NCBI GenBank assembly: GCA_016717105.1
Contig: JADKGF010000005.1
Location: 124,001 to 188,000 of the forward strand
Direction of reading: 5' to 3'
Source of the DNA: Saprospiraceae bacterium
Lineage (GTDB): Bacteria > Bacteroidota > Bacteroidia > Chitinophagales > Saprospiraceae
DNA: 64,000 nucleotides
Shown here: positions 10,022 through 20,826 of the stretch, piece after piece
How positions within the stretch are numbered: the first letter of the stretch is position 1
How the letters are laid out: each line of letters begins with the position of its first letter
The notes under the pieces: model-generated
What the model saw: the letters and a program-made list of their open reading frames with translations, nothing else
Databases searched by the model: none
What the model was told of the DNA's origin: nothing
Made by a program: the position numbers and the translations under genes

Positions 10022-13000
10022 CTATTGCCGAATGATGGCTGTATTTCCCTGTATGGTCATTTGACCTTGATTTTGAATGGTTGATCCTAGTCCCAAATTT
10101 GCACCACTTTCTATAATATGAACATTGTCAAGTGTTAATGTACCTTGATTCAATGCTGCTCTACCCCACAAACCGCTGTCTGGTAAAAGGTGAACATACT
10201 TTAAATTTAGTGAATTCCCAGGATTGATAGTAAATATCGGATAAAACCCATTTGCAGAAACCGAATAAACGGAACTTGTATTGGCTTGTACAATATTTAC
10301 ATTTTTATTTATTTGAATTGTGCTATCTGTCAATAAAATTTGCTGACCAATAATAGATGGTGCGACTGTCACAGAGTCATTTGAAACAATACAATCTATT
10401 GCATATCGCAAAGTTCCCATTCCAGCATTGCTAGTATTGGTTACCAATGGATCACGTCTAATGCAAGTAACCTGAGCTTGCCAGCCAGCATTTCTGGTAA
10501 ATTGATCTGATAAAAATCGCAATGTCAAACATCCAGAACTATGCGTGCTTGTAAAACTCCCGGAAGAACATTCCCTGTGTATCCACCAGCAGGAAATCCT
10601 GCTTGAGTAATGGGTCCGCCACTGGAAAAAATTGGTTCCGAAATATTATCACCATTATGAATATAGAGTGCATCCCAATTGGTCTCCAAATCAAAGGCTG
10701 TAAAATCTATTTTCATTTTGTAACAATCAGATGGGCCACATATTTGCCAATATAAGTCTTCTCCATTTTTGTAAGCACCAGATGATCCTCCAGTATCATA
10801 TACTGTGGCACTACATGCAGGATTTGTATATATCGGTCCTAAGGAAATCCAATTTGAATAACTGCTACCACATACAGACCTGACATAAACTATGTACATA
10901 TTACCTGGCAAAAGATTAGCAAATGTCGCAAATAAGCTTGTAGTAGATTGCCATGATTGTGGTGAACCGAATCCTTGTACGATTGCATAATGATAGCCAG
11001 TCGAAGGCGCAATGCTAGGAGCTGACCAGTTAACTGCAATCTCAGTATCCTGAATGTCAGAAACGGATAAATTCTGAGGTGGTAAACAAGTAGGTAAGGA
11101 TTCAAATAGATCACATGACCAAAGGCCTCGTCCATATGTAGCTGCGTACAATTTATTTTCAGTAAAATCAATTTCTAATTCGGTAATTTCCACATTGGGC
11201 AAATCTTCGTTAAATAATACCCAATCAGAAGTAGCTACATCATATCGATAAACACCAACATCCATTCCAATATACAATGCATTCGGCATACCTTTCACAC
11301 CTGTGATACAATTGACTGGGATATTGGGTAATGTACCGCTTATGTTTGTCCAAGAAGCACCACCATTTACACTTTTAAAAACTTTATTCCCAGCACTGTA
11401 ATTACTCATAGTTGCATATAAGATATCCGCATTTGCATAGTCAATAAATACACTGGTGACATTTGTACTTGGTAAAGTAATTGTTGTCCAGTTCGTTCCA
11501 CTATTTATGGTGCGGCGCATATTACCTGCATTTCCAGTTACTATAACCGAAGGGTTGGAAGGTGCTACAGCAAGATAAGTCAGTGTACCTATGGAAAAAT
11601 TGCTGAGTTTAGTCCAATTGTCACCTCTATCTAATGATCGGAATACATTATCAAATCCAATAAAAGCGATATTGTTATTGGATGGATCCAAGATATATGG
11701 TGTGACCCAAGCTCCAGATACTGTGTCCGTTATGTGGTCATTAATAGATCCTAAGGATGCCCCATCATTTGTTGTTCTATAGATTTCCCCCAAATATATT
11801 GATCTAAAATTAATTCTATTGTTGTTTTCATGAATGATACATTCCATGCCATCTCCACCATAAATGTCTGTCCAACCCGATGTGTTTAATAATTTTGTTC
11901 CATTGTCTTGAAGTCCAGTAATCACTTTACCGTCTGATTGAGACACTCCCAATCGATACATTTGAGAATGAACAATCCCATTTGTTTTGCTGACCCAAGA
12001 AGTACCACCATTTGCTGATTTATAAACGCCTCCATCATTTCCTTCCCAAAGATTTGTACCACGAAATTCCAAAACATGTTTGTCAGCATGCACCGTTTGA
12101 ACACCTGAAGCGCCTGACCAATGTGACTTCAATATCCATGTTGATCCAACATTTGTGGACTTCCAAGTATTGATGGCTCCAACGTAAATTGTATTGACAT
12201 TAGATGGATCAGCTACAATTGTTAAGTCATACCAGCCTTGACCACTAGTATCAATACCTGTACCCGTTGGAGTCCATCCTAAAATGTTTGGCGTGGATGA
12301 TCTTAAAGTAAAGTTTTGCCCACCATTCGTTGATCTATAAAGCCCATTAAATGAATTATTTATCGATTTTGAACTTACAGCATAAATATAATTGGTATCA
12401 GCTGGTGTAACTGCAATAGACACCCGATTACTTCCTGAAATCGTATAAGCTGTCGACCAATTTTCGCCGTTATTAGTTGACCTTAAGATACTATTAGACT
12501 TCGATGCAAAAAAAGTATTTGATACACTGTTAGGATTGGCTTCTATATCAAAAAAATTACCAGATTGTTTCAAATTCCAAGTAGTTCCGGCATCAGTGGT
12601 TTTATAAATTCCTGAATTTGTAGCAACAAATAAGGTATTGGCATTGCTCGGATCGAAAATAATCCTTCTAATAACGTTACCACCACTGGAGCTCCAATTC
12701 AATCCAGTCGGCGCAAAAGTAAGTCCGCCATCTGTAGATTTGTACACGCCAATTGAATAATTATCAGCAGCATCACCATCGCCAGTAGCAATATAGATGT
12801 TCAATGGATTGACCGGATCTACGGCTATACCAGATACGCCGAGTGCTCCTAAATCGTCGGTCGTAGTCATCCAAGTGTTGCCTCCATCTTCACTGATCCA
12901 AAATCCGCCACCAGCTGTGCCTACATATATTTTATTATTATCGGTAGGATGAAATCCAATGGAATTTATTCGCCCATGTCCCGCATAGCCACCATTATCT

Positions 13001-13350
13001 GTGGATGGCCCAAGGCTAAGCCATGGATATACCGTTCGTTGTCCATTATTTTTAACTTGATGTTTTTGCACGTATTTCTCAAATTCATCCTTGACAAATC
13101 CAGCCTTTGGAAAACTGCCATCAGGCAATACCCGATTTTCCCAATACCATTCCCATCTTTTAAAGGGTTTGTATCCTGAGCTTCGCGGTACTTCTTTGTC
13201 TTTCCAATATTCGTTAAATTGCTTTTGAACTTCAAAAAAATTAATGTCTTTTTTATCAGGATCAGATAGCCAAGGCTGACCATTCAAAAATCCGAAACTA
13301 AAACATATACAAAGGAAGGAAAAATAAACCTTAGCGTGGTGATACCTCAT
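10022..13350 (-). CDS. Secreted BNR/sortilin-repeat protein with FN3 and CUB domains (one-base frameshift)
   Basis: The start is MRYHHAKVYFSF at 13350, with a signal peptide ending near FLNGQ. Residues about 100-730 hold many BNR/VPS10-like repeats (for example SEDGGNTWM, STDGGLTF, KSVNGGASW) that should form beta-propellers. A fibronectin type III domain follows (PPQNLSVSDIQ to YVRSVCGSSYSNW), then a CUB domain starting CSATVYDTGGSSGAY. The frame breaks inside CUB. Adding one T to the T4 tract (A4 at 10553-10556 on the plus strand) restores SSGCLTLRFLSDQFTRNAGW and a beta-helix-like tail (GMGTLRYAIDC, LTLDNVHI). The joined product is 1109 aa. No T9SS sorting domain is visible, unusual for this architecture, so the 3' end may be truncated. 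Likely an extracellular or surface protein of unknown target. Confidence 0.85.
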
Positions 13351-13447
13351 GAAACAATTGAATTGACAAAACAAATTTACGATAAATTATTGAAAGTCAA
13401 TCAAGAAAAGAGAAATATATATTCAGCAAATACCTATTTTTTTAATA

Positions 13448-15973
13448 TTAAAAATCGATCCTAAACCGTGCATTGATCCTTCGGCCCGTTAGATTATTAG
13501 GCAAGGCATACTCTTCATTTGTCAAAGTCTTAATCCAATTTACCGATGCTTGATTTTTGATATTAAGTAGATTAAATGCTTCTATACTCAACCAACTATT
13601 TTGTGCAAATCTAAGAAAATGCTTTGGCTTACGTTTTTTCCATTCACTTTTCCAAAGTTGAAATGAGAATCCAACATCAATTCTGTGATATGGTTTGAGT
13701 CTGAAAAAATTTCTAAATTCTATATTATTTTCTCGTGGTCCATAAGGCAAACCCGTTCCAATAGAAAAATTCAAATTAACTTTAACATTTTCGTTTTTTG
13801 GTAGATAATCCTGAAAAAACATATTGAGCGTCATCAACTGATCAGTGGGTCTAGGTACGGTACTCACTATAACTTGCTGATTTACACTGTCTATTTTTTC
13901 ATATCTAAGATGATTGACTCCATTCAGGGCTTCTCTGGCACTCAAAAAAGATAAATTTATCCAAGACTCAGCACCAGGGACAAATTCGCCATTGATTCTA
14001 AAATCCCAACCCATAATATAACCTGTGGAATTGTTCTCACCAGCATATCGGATCCTAACATTATCCACTTCATAGGAGACCATATCTTCCAGTTTTTTAT
14101 AATAGATCTCAGATATTATCCTAAATGGTCTGTTGCTGATCTTTTCCCAAGTAAAATCATAAGACAATCCCGCTACTACCTGAGTTGATTTTTGGGACTT
14201 AAGCTGAGTGTTTATACTACCATCTGGACGTCGCATTTCACGGTACAGTGGCGCTTGATTATAAATTCCTCCTGCAATTTTGAATGATATATCACTTTTC
14301 CACATTAATGGTTTATAGTATAACTGCACTCTAGGACTTAGAAGTAATTCATCACTCATAGACCTATAGGATGATCTCAATCCTAGTGTAACTTTCATTT
14401 CATGTCTTTCGTTACCGAATGATAAGGCATCCTGCAGGAAACCAGTTATCCTATCGTTGGTAATCAGATTTTGTGATTTGAGCACCTTTGAAAGCAAAAT
14501 TTCAGTTGAAGCATCTGGCAAAGAATAACCTGCAGAATCCAATCGTTCCCATTCATTGAGTTTATCATCAAATTCTTCGTATTGATACTTAATTCCCCAT
14601 TGGAAAAAATGATTTTTGATCAACTTACTTTCATCTTCAGATTGTATCTCCCATCCACCTTTGTATTCGATATTTTTGATAGCATTGTACAGGTAATTTC
14701 TAGTATATGTATGCTGAGTCCCTGTACCAAGGACAGCAATCTCTTCACCCGTATTGTCACCCAAGGCTGTTTCTATTTGCGAAAGTCTGTAATATCCGAG
14801 TATGTCAAACTTTTCTTCTTCGGTAGCTCCATAAATCGATGTAAGAAGCTTCATATACAAAGGATTCTTTTTGCGGTCAGGGACATAAGTTAGTGACAAA
14901 CCACCCATTGCGTACTTAAAATCATCACGTTCTTGACCTTCAAATAAGGTATTTAGTTCTAATTGAAAATCAATTGTACCCTTTTTGCTTTTTCCAGATG
15001 TAGGCTTAAAATTGTAGCTACTTGAGTTATAATTGGAAATAAATCCGAGTTGCAACTCTTTGGTCAAATCATAGCTCAGATAGGCCTGTATATCAGTAAA
15101 AGTAGGCACATATTCACCCGTAACATTGGAGCTACCCAATAAATAGGCATTGGTTTTGTACCTTGCACCGACAAGATATCTGAATTTATTGTACGCATTC
15201 GGACCTAATCTTTTGCTGCCTTCTATATGCGCTGATGCACCCAAAAGACTACCTGTCACACTTGCTCTAAAGTCTTCAGGTCTTTTATATCTGATATCAA
15301 GTACTGATGACATTTTATCACCATATTTACTTTCAAATCCGCCTGACGAAAATTCCAGATCGCGAATCATGTCAATATTAGGAAAACTCAAGCCTTCCTG
15401 CTGACCACTTCTGATCAACTGTGGTCTAAAGATTTCAAAATCATTCACATATATCAGGTTTTCGTCATAATTGCCACCACGGACATTGTATTGTGATGTA
15501 AGTTCACCGCCAGAACCAGCATTGACACCTAGAGCAATATGCGGCAGTACACTTTCAAAATTTCCAGAAGCTGTAGGAAGAATTTTCAATTCGGTAACTT
15601 CTTCTCTAACCATTCCGACATCTTCTATTTTCCCAGCACGAACAGTAATTTCAAGGTCAGAAGATTTTGGAACCATTTTCACATTGATATTCCTTTTTTG
15701 TCCATCTTTCATTGGTTCTACGTTGACAGAAAGATCTGAATATCCCAACCTCGAAAATCGGAGTATTAATTTTTTATTTTCTTCAACTTTGAGTTTATAT
15801 TGACCAAACTCGTCAGATTCTGTAGCATTGGCAGATCCTTCAATATAGACAGTAACAAAATCCACGCCTTCATTATTATCAATGTCTTTGACCAAACCAA
15901 ATACAACAGCGTTTTGGCTGAAAATAAAACTTGAAAATGCTATAAAAAGAAAGGTGTGAATATATTTTACCAT
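13448..15973 (-). CDS. TonB-dependent receptor with N-terminal carboxypeptidase-regulatory-like domain
   Basis: A signal peptide (FLFIAFSSFIFSQN) is followed by a CarboxypepD_reg-like domain (VFGLVKDIDNNEGVDFVTVY to LRFSRLGYSDL). The plug domain comes next (ELKILPTASGNFESVLPHIA, QYNVRGGNYDENLIYVNDFE), then a 22-strand-type barrel ending in the aromatic C-terminus ARFRIDF. At about 841 aa it is full length. Such receptors import substrates across the outer membrane using TonB energy. There is no SusD partner next to it, so a Sus-type polysaccharide system is not supported, and the substrate cannot be told. Start taken at the second Met (MVKYIHTF). Confidence 0.9.
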   Translation of the reverse strand: MVKYIHTFLFIAFSSFIFSQNAVVFGLVKDIDNNEGVDFVTVYIEGSANATESDEFGQYKLKVEENKKLILRFSRLGYSDLSVNVEPMKDGQKRNINVKMVPKSSDLEITVRAGKIEDVGMVREEVTELKILPTASGNFESVLPHIALGVNAGSGGELTSQYNVRGGNYDENLIYVNDFEIFRPQLIRSGQQEGLSFPNIDMIRDLEFSSGGFESKYGDKMSSVLDIRYKRPEDFRASVTGSLLGASAHIEGSKRLGPNAYNKFRYLVGARYKTNAYLLGSSNVTGEYVPTFTDIQAYLSYDLTKELQLGFISNYNSSSYNFKPTSGKSKKGTIDFQLELNTLFEGQERDDFKYAMGGLSLTYVPDRKKNPLYMKLLTSIYGATEEEKFDILGYYRLSQIETALGDNTGEEIAVLGTGTQHTYTRNYLYNAIKNIEYKGGWEIQSEDESKLIKNHFFQWGIKYQYEEFDDKLNEWERLDSAGYSLPDASTEILLSKVLKSQNLITNDRITGFLQDALSFGNERHEMKVTLGLRSSYRSMSDELLLSPRVQLYYKPLMWKSDISFKIAGGIYNQAPLYREMRRPDGSINTQLKSQKSTQVVAGLSYDFTWEKISNRPFRIISEIYYKKLEDMVSYEVDNVRIRYAGENNSTGYIMGWDFRINGEFVPGAESWINLSFLSAREALNGVNHLRYEKIDSVNQQVIVSTVPRPTDQLMTLNMFFQDYLPKNENVKVNLNFSIGTGLPYGPRENNIEFRNFFRLKPYHRIDVGFSFQLWKSEWKKRKPKHFLRFAQNSWLSIEAFNLLNIKNQASVNWIKTLTNEEYALPNNLTGRRINARFRIDF

Positions 15974-16069
15974 TATCAAAATTAATTAAGTAAATTTTAA
16001 CGTACTTAGTTGGTGAATTAGTATGATAAGAAGTTTAGTTCTGAAAATAGGTTTGAAAAATATGAATTT

Positions 16070-16744
16070 TTAGGCATATAAGCCTTTGATACCAAGATTT
16101 TTTAGCGCATAGACTGCCAAGGTCGGATTTTCTGCACCAAAAACACTGTTGCCAGCAACCAAAACATCGGCGCCAGCATTTAGGATTGATTCTGCGTTTT
16201 GAAGACCAACACCGCCATCGATTTCGATCAATGTTGCTGTATTTTCAACAATAATCATTTCCTTCAATTTTTCTATTTTTTTCAAAGTTTGATAAATGAA
16301 TTTTTGACCTCCAAAACCTGGATTTACGCTCATCAAAATGACAAGATCCAAATCACCAATGATATCCTGAAGCAAATCTACAGAAGTATGCGGATTGATG
16401 GCAACACCGGCTTTTGCACCAGTCGCTTTTATCTGTTGGATCGTGCGATGAAGATGAGGACATGCTTCGATATGTACGCTAATATTGTCAGCACCTGATT
16501 TTCTGTATTGTTCGATATATCTTTCTGGCTTTTCTATCATTAGATGCACATCCAAAGGTAATTTAGATGATTTCTTTATTACACTTACGATTTCAGGTCC
16601 AAATGATATATTAGGCACAAACATTCCGTCCATAATATCAATATGGAACCAATCTGCTTCCGTGCCATTTATCATTTCTACATCTCGTTGTAGATTACCA
16701 AAATCTGCAGCGAGTACGGAAGGAGCTATTAGATGTTTTGCCAT
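16070..16744 (-). CDS. rpe: Ribulose-phosphate 3-epimerase
   Basis: 224 aa TIM barrel that interconverts ribulose-5-phosphate and xylulose-5-phosphate. Family blocks seen: APSVLAADFGNL near the start, WFHIDIMDGMFVPNISFGP with the metal-binding His and catalytic Asp, LDVHLMI, the loop MSVNPGFGGQ, the second Asp in IEIDGGV, and the phosphate-binding end ADVLVAGNSVFG. Full length and intact. It lies between the metalloprotease and TonB receptor genes on the same strand but is separated by a terminator upstream, so it is probably transcribed alone. Confidence 0.97.
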   Translation of the reverse strand: MAKHLIAPSVLAADFGNLQRDVEMINGTEADWFHIDIMDGMFVPNISFGPEIVSVIKKSSKLPLDVHLMIEKPERYIEQYRKSGADNISVHIEACPHLHRTIQQIKATGAKAGVAINPHTSVDLLQDIIGDLDLVILMSVNPGFGGQKFIYQTLKKIEKLKEMIIVENTATLIEIDGGVGLQNAESILNAGADVLVAGNSVFGAENPTLAVYALKNLGIKGLYA

Positions 16745-16758
16745 TTTCGGTATGCTTA

Positions 16759-16804
16759 TAAAAAAAGAAACTCAATATCAGACACAAAGGTCTTAATATT
16801 GAGT
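16759..16804 (-). terminator. Rho-independent terminator after the metalloprotease gene
   Basis: On the minus strand ACTCAATAT pairs with ATATTGAGT, with an inner AGAC/GTCT stem, followed by TTTCTTTTTT. It lies about 25 bases after the stop of the gene at 16828-20661. Confidence 0.75.
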
Positions 16805-16827
16805 CACTTTTCCTATAAAATTAAAAA

Positions 16828-19800
16828 TTATCTAACTACTACCAATTTTTTAGTTTTAAAGATATCCGTTCCTGTTAATTTTACAAAGTAGGCACCTGCT
16901 GGTAAATTTGAAATTTCCATATTTTGCACTTGCTTTCCTGATAAGTACAGGGTCTGATCGATCAACTTGCGACCAGAAAGGTCTGTAACAGCAATTTTAA
17001 ATTCGCCTGTTTTGAATCCATCAAACTCCATGTTTATAAAATCAGAAGCTGGATTAGGTACAAGATTGAAAACCACTTTGTCATTATAATTATCTGTAGC
17101 TGAAATAATGATGGCAACCGTTTGAACGATTGTATCATTACCGCAACCATTAGAAGTGATCAGCGTGATTGTATAATTGCCAGAAGCAGAATAAACATGT
17201 GTTGGATTTAATTCCGAGCTATTACTTCCATCACCAAAATTCCATGTTTGAGAAGTTTGTCCATTTCCTGTCATGGTAAATTGAGCCTGATTATTGTTGA
17301 TTACAGACGTAAATGCAGCGGTAGGAAGAGCCCCAATATTCACATTTGAATCCAAGGTATCAGCACCATATATATTACTAACGATAAGTCTTACTGCATA
17401 TGTCCCAGCATTATTGTATAAAATTACTGGATTCTGCTCATTAGAAGTAGATGGTTGACCACCAGTGAACGCCCAATTATAAGTATTTCCTACACCATCA
17501 GCTGCAAAGAATTGTACGTTTTGGTTTGAGCAAGTAGGATTTCCATTATTTAATGCATAGGATGCAAAAGGATAAGCATTTATTATGTATTGTACTGTAT
17601 CAGAGATTGATTGACCACATTGATTTGTATTAGTAAGTATAACATTGTACGTACCATTTTGTAAAGCTGTGTAAATCACATGATCACCATTAAGCGAAGC
17701 ATTTATATTATCTGTAAAGATATTCCAATTAGAAGAAGCTACTGATATACTGGTATTGTCTAAAGTCAGTGTATTTCCAGAAATGATACCATCAAATTCT
17801 GTAGAAGGTACAGTAATCACATGCATATAATCTATGATAGTGGTTGTATTCTGTCCTGATGCGTTAGTAACCGTTAATGAAACATTGTAGGTACCTGTTT
17901 GACTATAAGTTACAACAGGATTTTCAAGGGTAGATGTTGCAGGATTTCCACCTTCAAATGTCCAATTCCAGGCCGTAACAGATTGGGAAGACTGATTATT
18001 AAATTGAACTTGATTTCCAATACATACAGAAGTTGATGTGGTAGAAAAACCAGCTGTAGGCAACAATTGAACTAACAAATTTTGAGAATTTGTAGTAGTA
18101 CCACAAGTATTGGAATCGGACAATGTAACGACATAGGTACCTTCTGCATTATATGTATGTGTAGGATTGGTTGCCGTAGATGTTTGACCATCACCAAAAT
18201 TCCAAAGGTGTCCAGTACCAAATTGTATTGCTTGTGTAAAATCTACTTCTAGGCCATCTCCTATTGCAGAAAATGATATAATAGGTTTGTCATTTACCAC
18301 TACATAATTTTGTAGAACAGATTGTGTGGTACCAAATGAATTTGTAGTCGCAAGTGTCACATCAAAAGTTCCTCCAGAAGGATAGATTACGGTAGGATTA
18401 GGATCTGTAGAAGTAGCCGGATTACCACCTTCAAATGTCCAAAGATAAGATGTAGGACTAAATGTAGATGTATTGGTAAACGAAACAGATTGTCCTGCAC
18501 ATATAGGTCCAGTATAAGATGAACTGAAACTTGTCACTGGTGCCAAAGCAATGGTAATCACTTGTGTAGATTGCACAGACCCACAACCATTCGTTACAGT
18601 TTGGACAACAGTATAACTACCATTATTGGTATATTGATGCGAAGGACTAACGACTGTGCTTGAATTGCCATCACCGAAATTCCAATTAAAAGTATTGCCA
18701 TTTTGGCCTGTGTTGGTAAATGTAACCAAAGCGCCTGTAGCATTATAAGTAAAGCCAGCTGTGGCAGATGCTGAAATGTTAATATAATCTGTTTTGACTA
18801 TGCTATTACTACCTGCATTATTTATTGCTTCCAATGTTACTGTATAGGTACCCGGTGTATTATAAACTACGACAGGATTATCAAGTGTAGAAGTAGCCGG
18901 TGTACCGCCTGGAAAACTCCATATGTATGACGTTGCATTACTTGAAAGATTGGAAAAGGTTATGCTTTGAGGCTGGCAACCCGAAGTGACATTTGAAGTA
19001 AAATTAACAAAAGGCAAAGCGTTAATTTCAACTGAATAGATTACCTGATGTGAACCGCATTGATTATTCACCGTAAGGGAAACATTGTACACGCCATTTA
19101 CTGCATAGGTATGTGTTGGATTTTGTGCATTGGATGTCGAAGTTCCGTCTCCAAAATCCCACAAATAACTAGTAGCTCCTGAACCATTATAAATAAAGTT
19201 TACAAGAAGTCCATCTATATTGTACACAAAATCTGCAACTGGTTCATAAATTACATTAACAGCTACTGGGATCGTGATTGAATTTGAATTTGACCCATTG
19301 AAAGCTTGAAGTGTTACATCGTGCAAGCCAGAATCTGTAAAGGTAACTATCGGATTTTCGTCAGTAGAAGTTGCAGGTGTACCGCCATCAAAAGTCCAAA
19401 ACCAAGATGTGGAATTGGTAGAAAGATTTGTAAACTGCACTTCCGCAGGATTACACGGATTGGTAACCTGATATATAAAATCAGCCGTCGGTGCATTTGT
19501 TGATGGGCAATTATCCAAGCAGCTCAGAGACATATAAAAATTTTCTATTTCGCTTATAGAAGTTGATGACCATACAGTTGAAGAACTAACTGATGGCGCC
19601 ATAATACCTGTGTTGTGCGATGCATCAAAATTATGACCTAGTTCATGCGCTTGTAAAACACGTTTCTGCTCCGCATTTGAGCTAAAATCTTCAAGCACGT
19701 TATATTTATTTGATGTGCAAGCTGCACCAACCCACGCAAGGCCAATGGTACCACCATCAAAATTCCTGTTTGACCACAAAGATGCCACGTCATGGGAAGC

Positions 19801-20661
19801 AGAAAATCCACTTGTACCCCAAGGTGTAAAATCATCTAACAAATTATAAGGATCAGTAGAAGATGTCCATGGGTCGCAAGTGGAGCAGGTAGATAACCAT
19901 TGCTCTGTCAATACAAATTGCAATTCGTCAGCAAATTCATCATCATAATTGGTTTGCACATTATTGAGCACGCCTATATTATGATTTTGAACACCTGTGC
20001 TGTTGCCATATTGTTGAAACATCGAATAATCGGCAGCTAATGCAATTTCAATTCTGAAACACAAGCCATTTCTTGCCGACCCAGTATTTGGAACATGGTG
20101 CTTATTTTCTTCCTTACCTTTTAGATATTGGTCATAACCACAAACTTTCTCTTCGCCTTGAATAATGTCATTCACACTGTACATAACGAATTTATCAGCG
20201 CTCTCACTTTTTTCAAAATGCGAAAGTGGTTCTATAAAATAGGTGCTTTGACCGATTTTAATGAATCCATAAATAAAATTGTCATTGAAGGTTAGACTAA
20301 CACGACTATTAGGTTGTCCAACAACATATCCTTGCATAGGTAGTGCAGTTGTTCCCTTTTTTCTTACTATACCGTCTGCTGTACCTTCTGATACCAAATA
20401 ATTTGGAGATATAATTTCGCTATTTTCAAGGTATAGATTCCACTCCGTTTTTTCATTAATACGAAGTTTAATTTCGCTTCCATTTCTTGAAGTAGAAACA
20501 GCTTGATACACTGATCTCGAATCAATATTCATTATATCATAATCCTTAAAAGACTTGTCCAAAGTAGGATAAACTTTGATGGATTGGCTATTAAGAGAAT
20601 GGGAAAAAATTAATGAAAAAAGGATTAAAAAAATACTTACTCTTTTAAAATTGTTGACCAT
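16828..20661 (-). CDS. Secreted reprolysin-like zinc metalloprotease with ten PKD-like domains and T9SS type A sorting domain
   Basis: 1277 aa. A signal peptide (residues 1-25) and a propeptide-like region are followed by a metzincin domain (about 200-390) with the zinc motif HELGHNFDASHN at 339-350 and the Met-turn region TGIMAPS. From about 392 to 1190 there are ten PKD/Ig-like domains in which two types alternate: one with F-x-GG-x-PATST, often with a Cys, and one with WNFGDG. The last 75 residues are a T9SS type A tail (NLVPNPASDFINMEF, ITDLSGRKL-like, LPAGAYFVKL, KTKKLVVVR). The protein is predicted to be exported through Sec and T9SS and to act as an extracellular or cell-surface protease. 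It is a single-gene unit with its own terminator. Confidence 0.95.
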   Translation of the reverse strand: MVNNFKRVSIFLILFSLIFSHSLNSQSIKVYPTLDKSFKDYDIMNIDSRSVYQAVSTSRNGSEIKLRINEKTEWNLYLENSEIISPNYLVSEGTADGIVRKKGTTALPMQGYVVGQPNSRVSLTFNDNFIYGFIKIGQSTYFIEPLSHFEKSESADKFVMYSVNDIIQGEEKVCGYDQYLKGKEENKHHVPNTGSARNGLCFRIEIALAADYSMFQQYGNSTGVQNHNIGVLNNVQTNYDDEFADELQFVLTEQWLSTCSTCDPWTSSTDPYNLLDDFTPWGTSGFSASHDVASLWSNRNFDGGTIGLAWVGAACTSNKYNVLEDFSSNAEQKRVLQAHELGHNFDASHNTGIMAPSVSSSTVWSSTSISEIENFYMSLSCLDNCPSTNAPTADFIYQVTNPCNPAEVQFTNLSTNSTSWFWTFDGGTPATSTDENPIVTFTDSGLHDVTLQAFNGSNSNSITIPVAVNVIYEPVADFVYNIDGLLVNFIYNGSGATSYLWDFGDGTSTSNAQNPTHTYAVNGVYNVSLTVNNQCGSHQVIYSVEINALPFVNFTSNVTSGCQPQSITFSNLSSNATSYIWSFPGGTPATSTLDNPVVVYNTPGTYTVTLEAINNAGSNSIVKTDYINISASATAGFTYNATGALVTFTNTGQNGNTFNWNFGDGNSSTVVSPSHQYTNNGSYTVVQTVTNGCGSVQSTQVITIALAPVTSFSSSYTGPICAGQSVSFTNTSTFSPTSYLWTFEGGNPATSTDPNPTVIYPSGGTFDVTLATTNSFGTTQSVLQNYVVVNDKPIISFSAIGDGLEVDFTQAIQFGTGHLWNFGDGQTSTATNPTHTYNAEGTYVVTLSDSNTCGTTTNSQNLLVQLLPTAGFSTTSTSVCIGNQVQFNNQSSQSVTAWNWTFEGGNPATSTLENPVVTYSQTGTYNVSLTVTNASGQNTTTIIDYMHVITVPSTEFDGIISGNTLTLDNTSISVASSNWNIFTDNINASLNGDHVIYTALQNGTYNVILTNTNQCGQSISDTVQYIINAYPFASYALNNGNPTCSNQNVQFFAADGVGNTYNWAFTGGQPSTSNEQNPVILYNNAGTYAVRLIVSNIYGADTLDSNVNIGALPTAAFTSVINNNQAQFTMTGNGQTSQTWNFGDGSNSSELNPTHVYSASGNYTITLITSNGCGNDTIVQTVAIIISATDNYNDKVVFNLVPNPASDFINMEFDGFKTGEFKIAVTDLSGRKLIDQTLYLSGKQVQNMEISNLPAGAYFVKLTGTDIFKTKKLVVVR

Positions 20662-20826
20662 AATTGAATAAAATTTAACGAAGTATTAAAATTTGGTGAA
20701 AACCACTGCAAAGAAAATAAATTTGATCTACTTGATATGAATTTTAATTAAAATATTTTGACAATATGACATTATAAGACAAATCAGCAAATTATGTACT
20801 GATTCAAAAACAAATTTCTACAAAGT

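Noticed and set aside
13448..15973. Polysaccharide utilisation locus around the TonB-dependent receptor
   Set aside because: No SusD-like or glycoside hydrolase gene is next to it.
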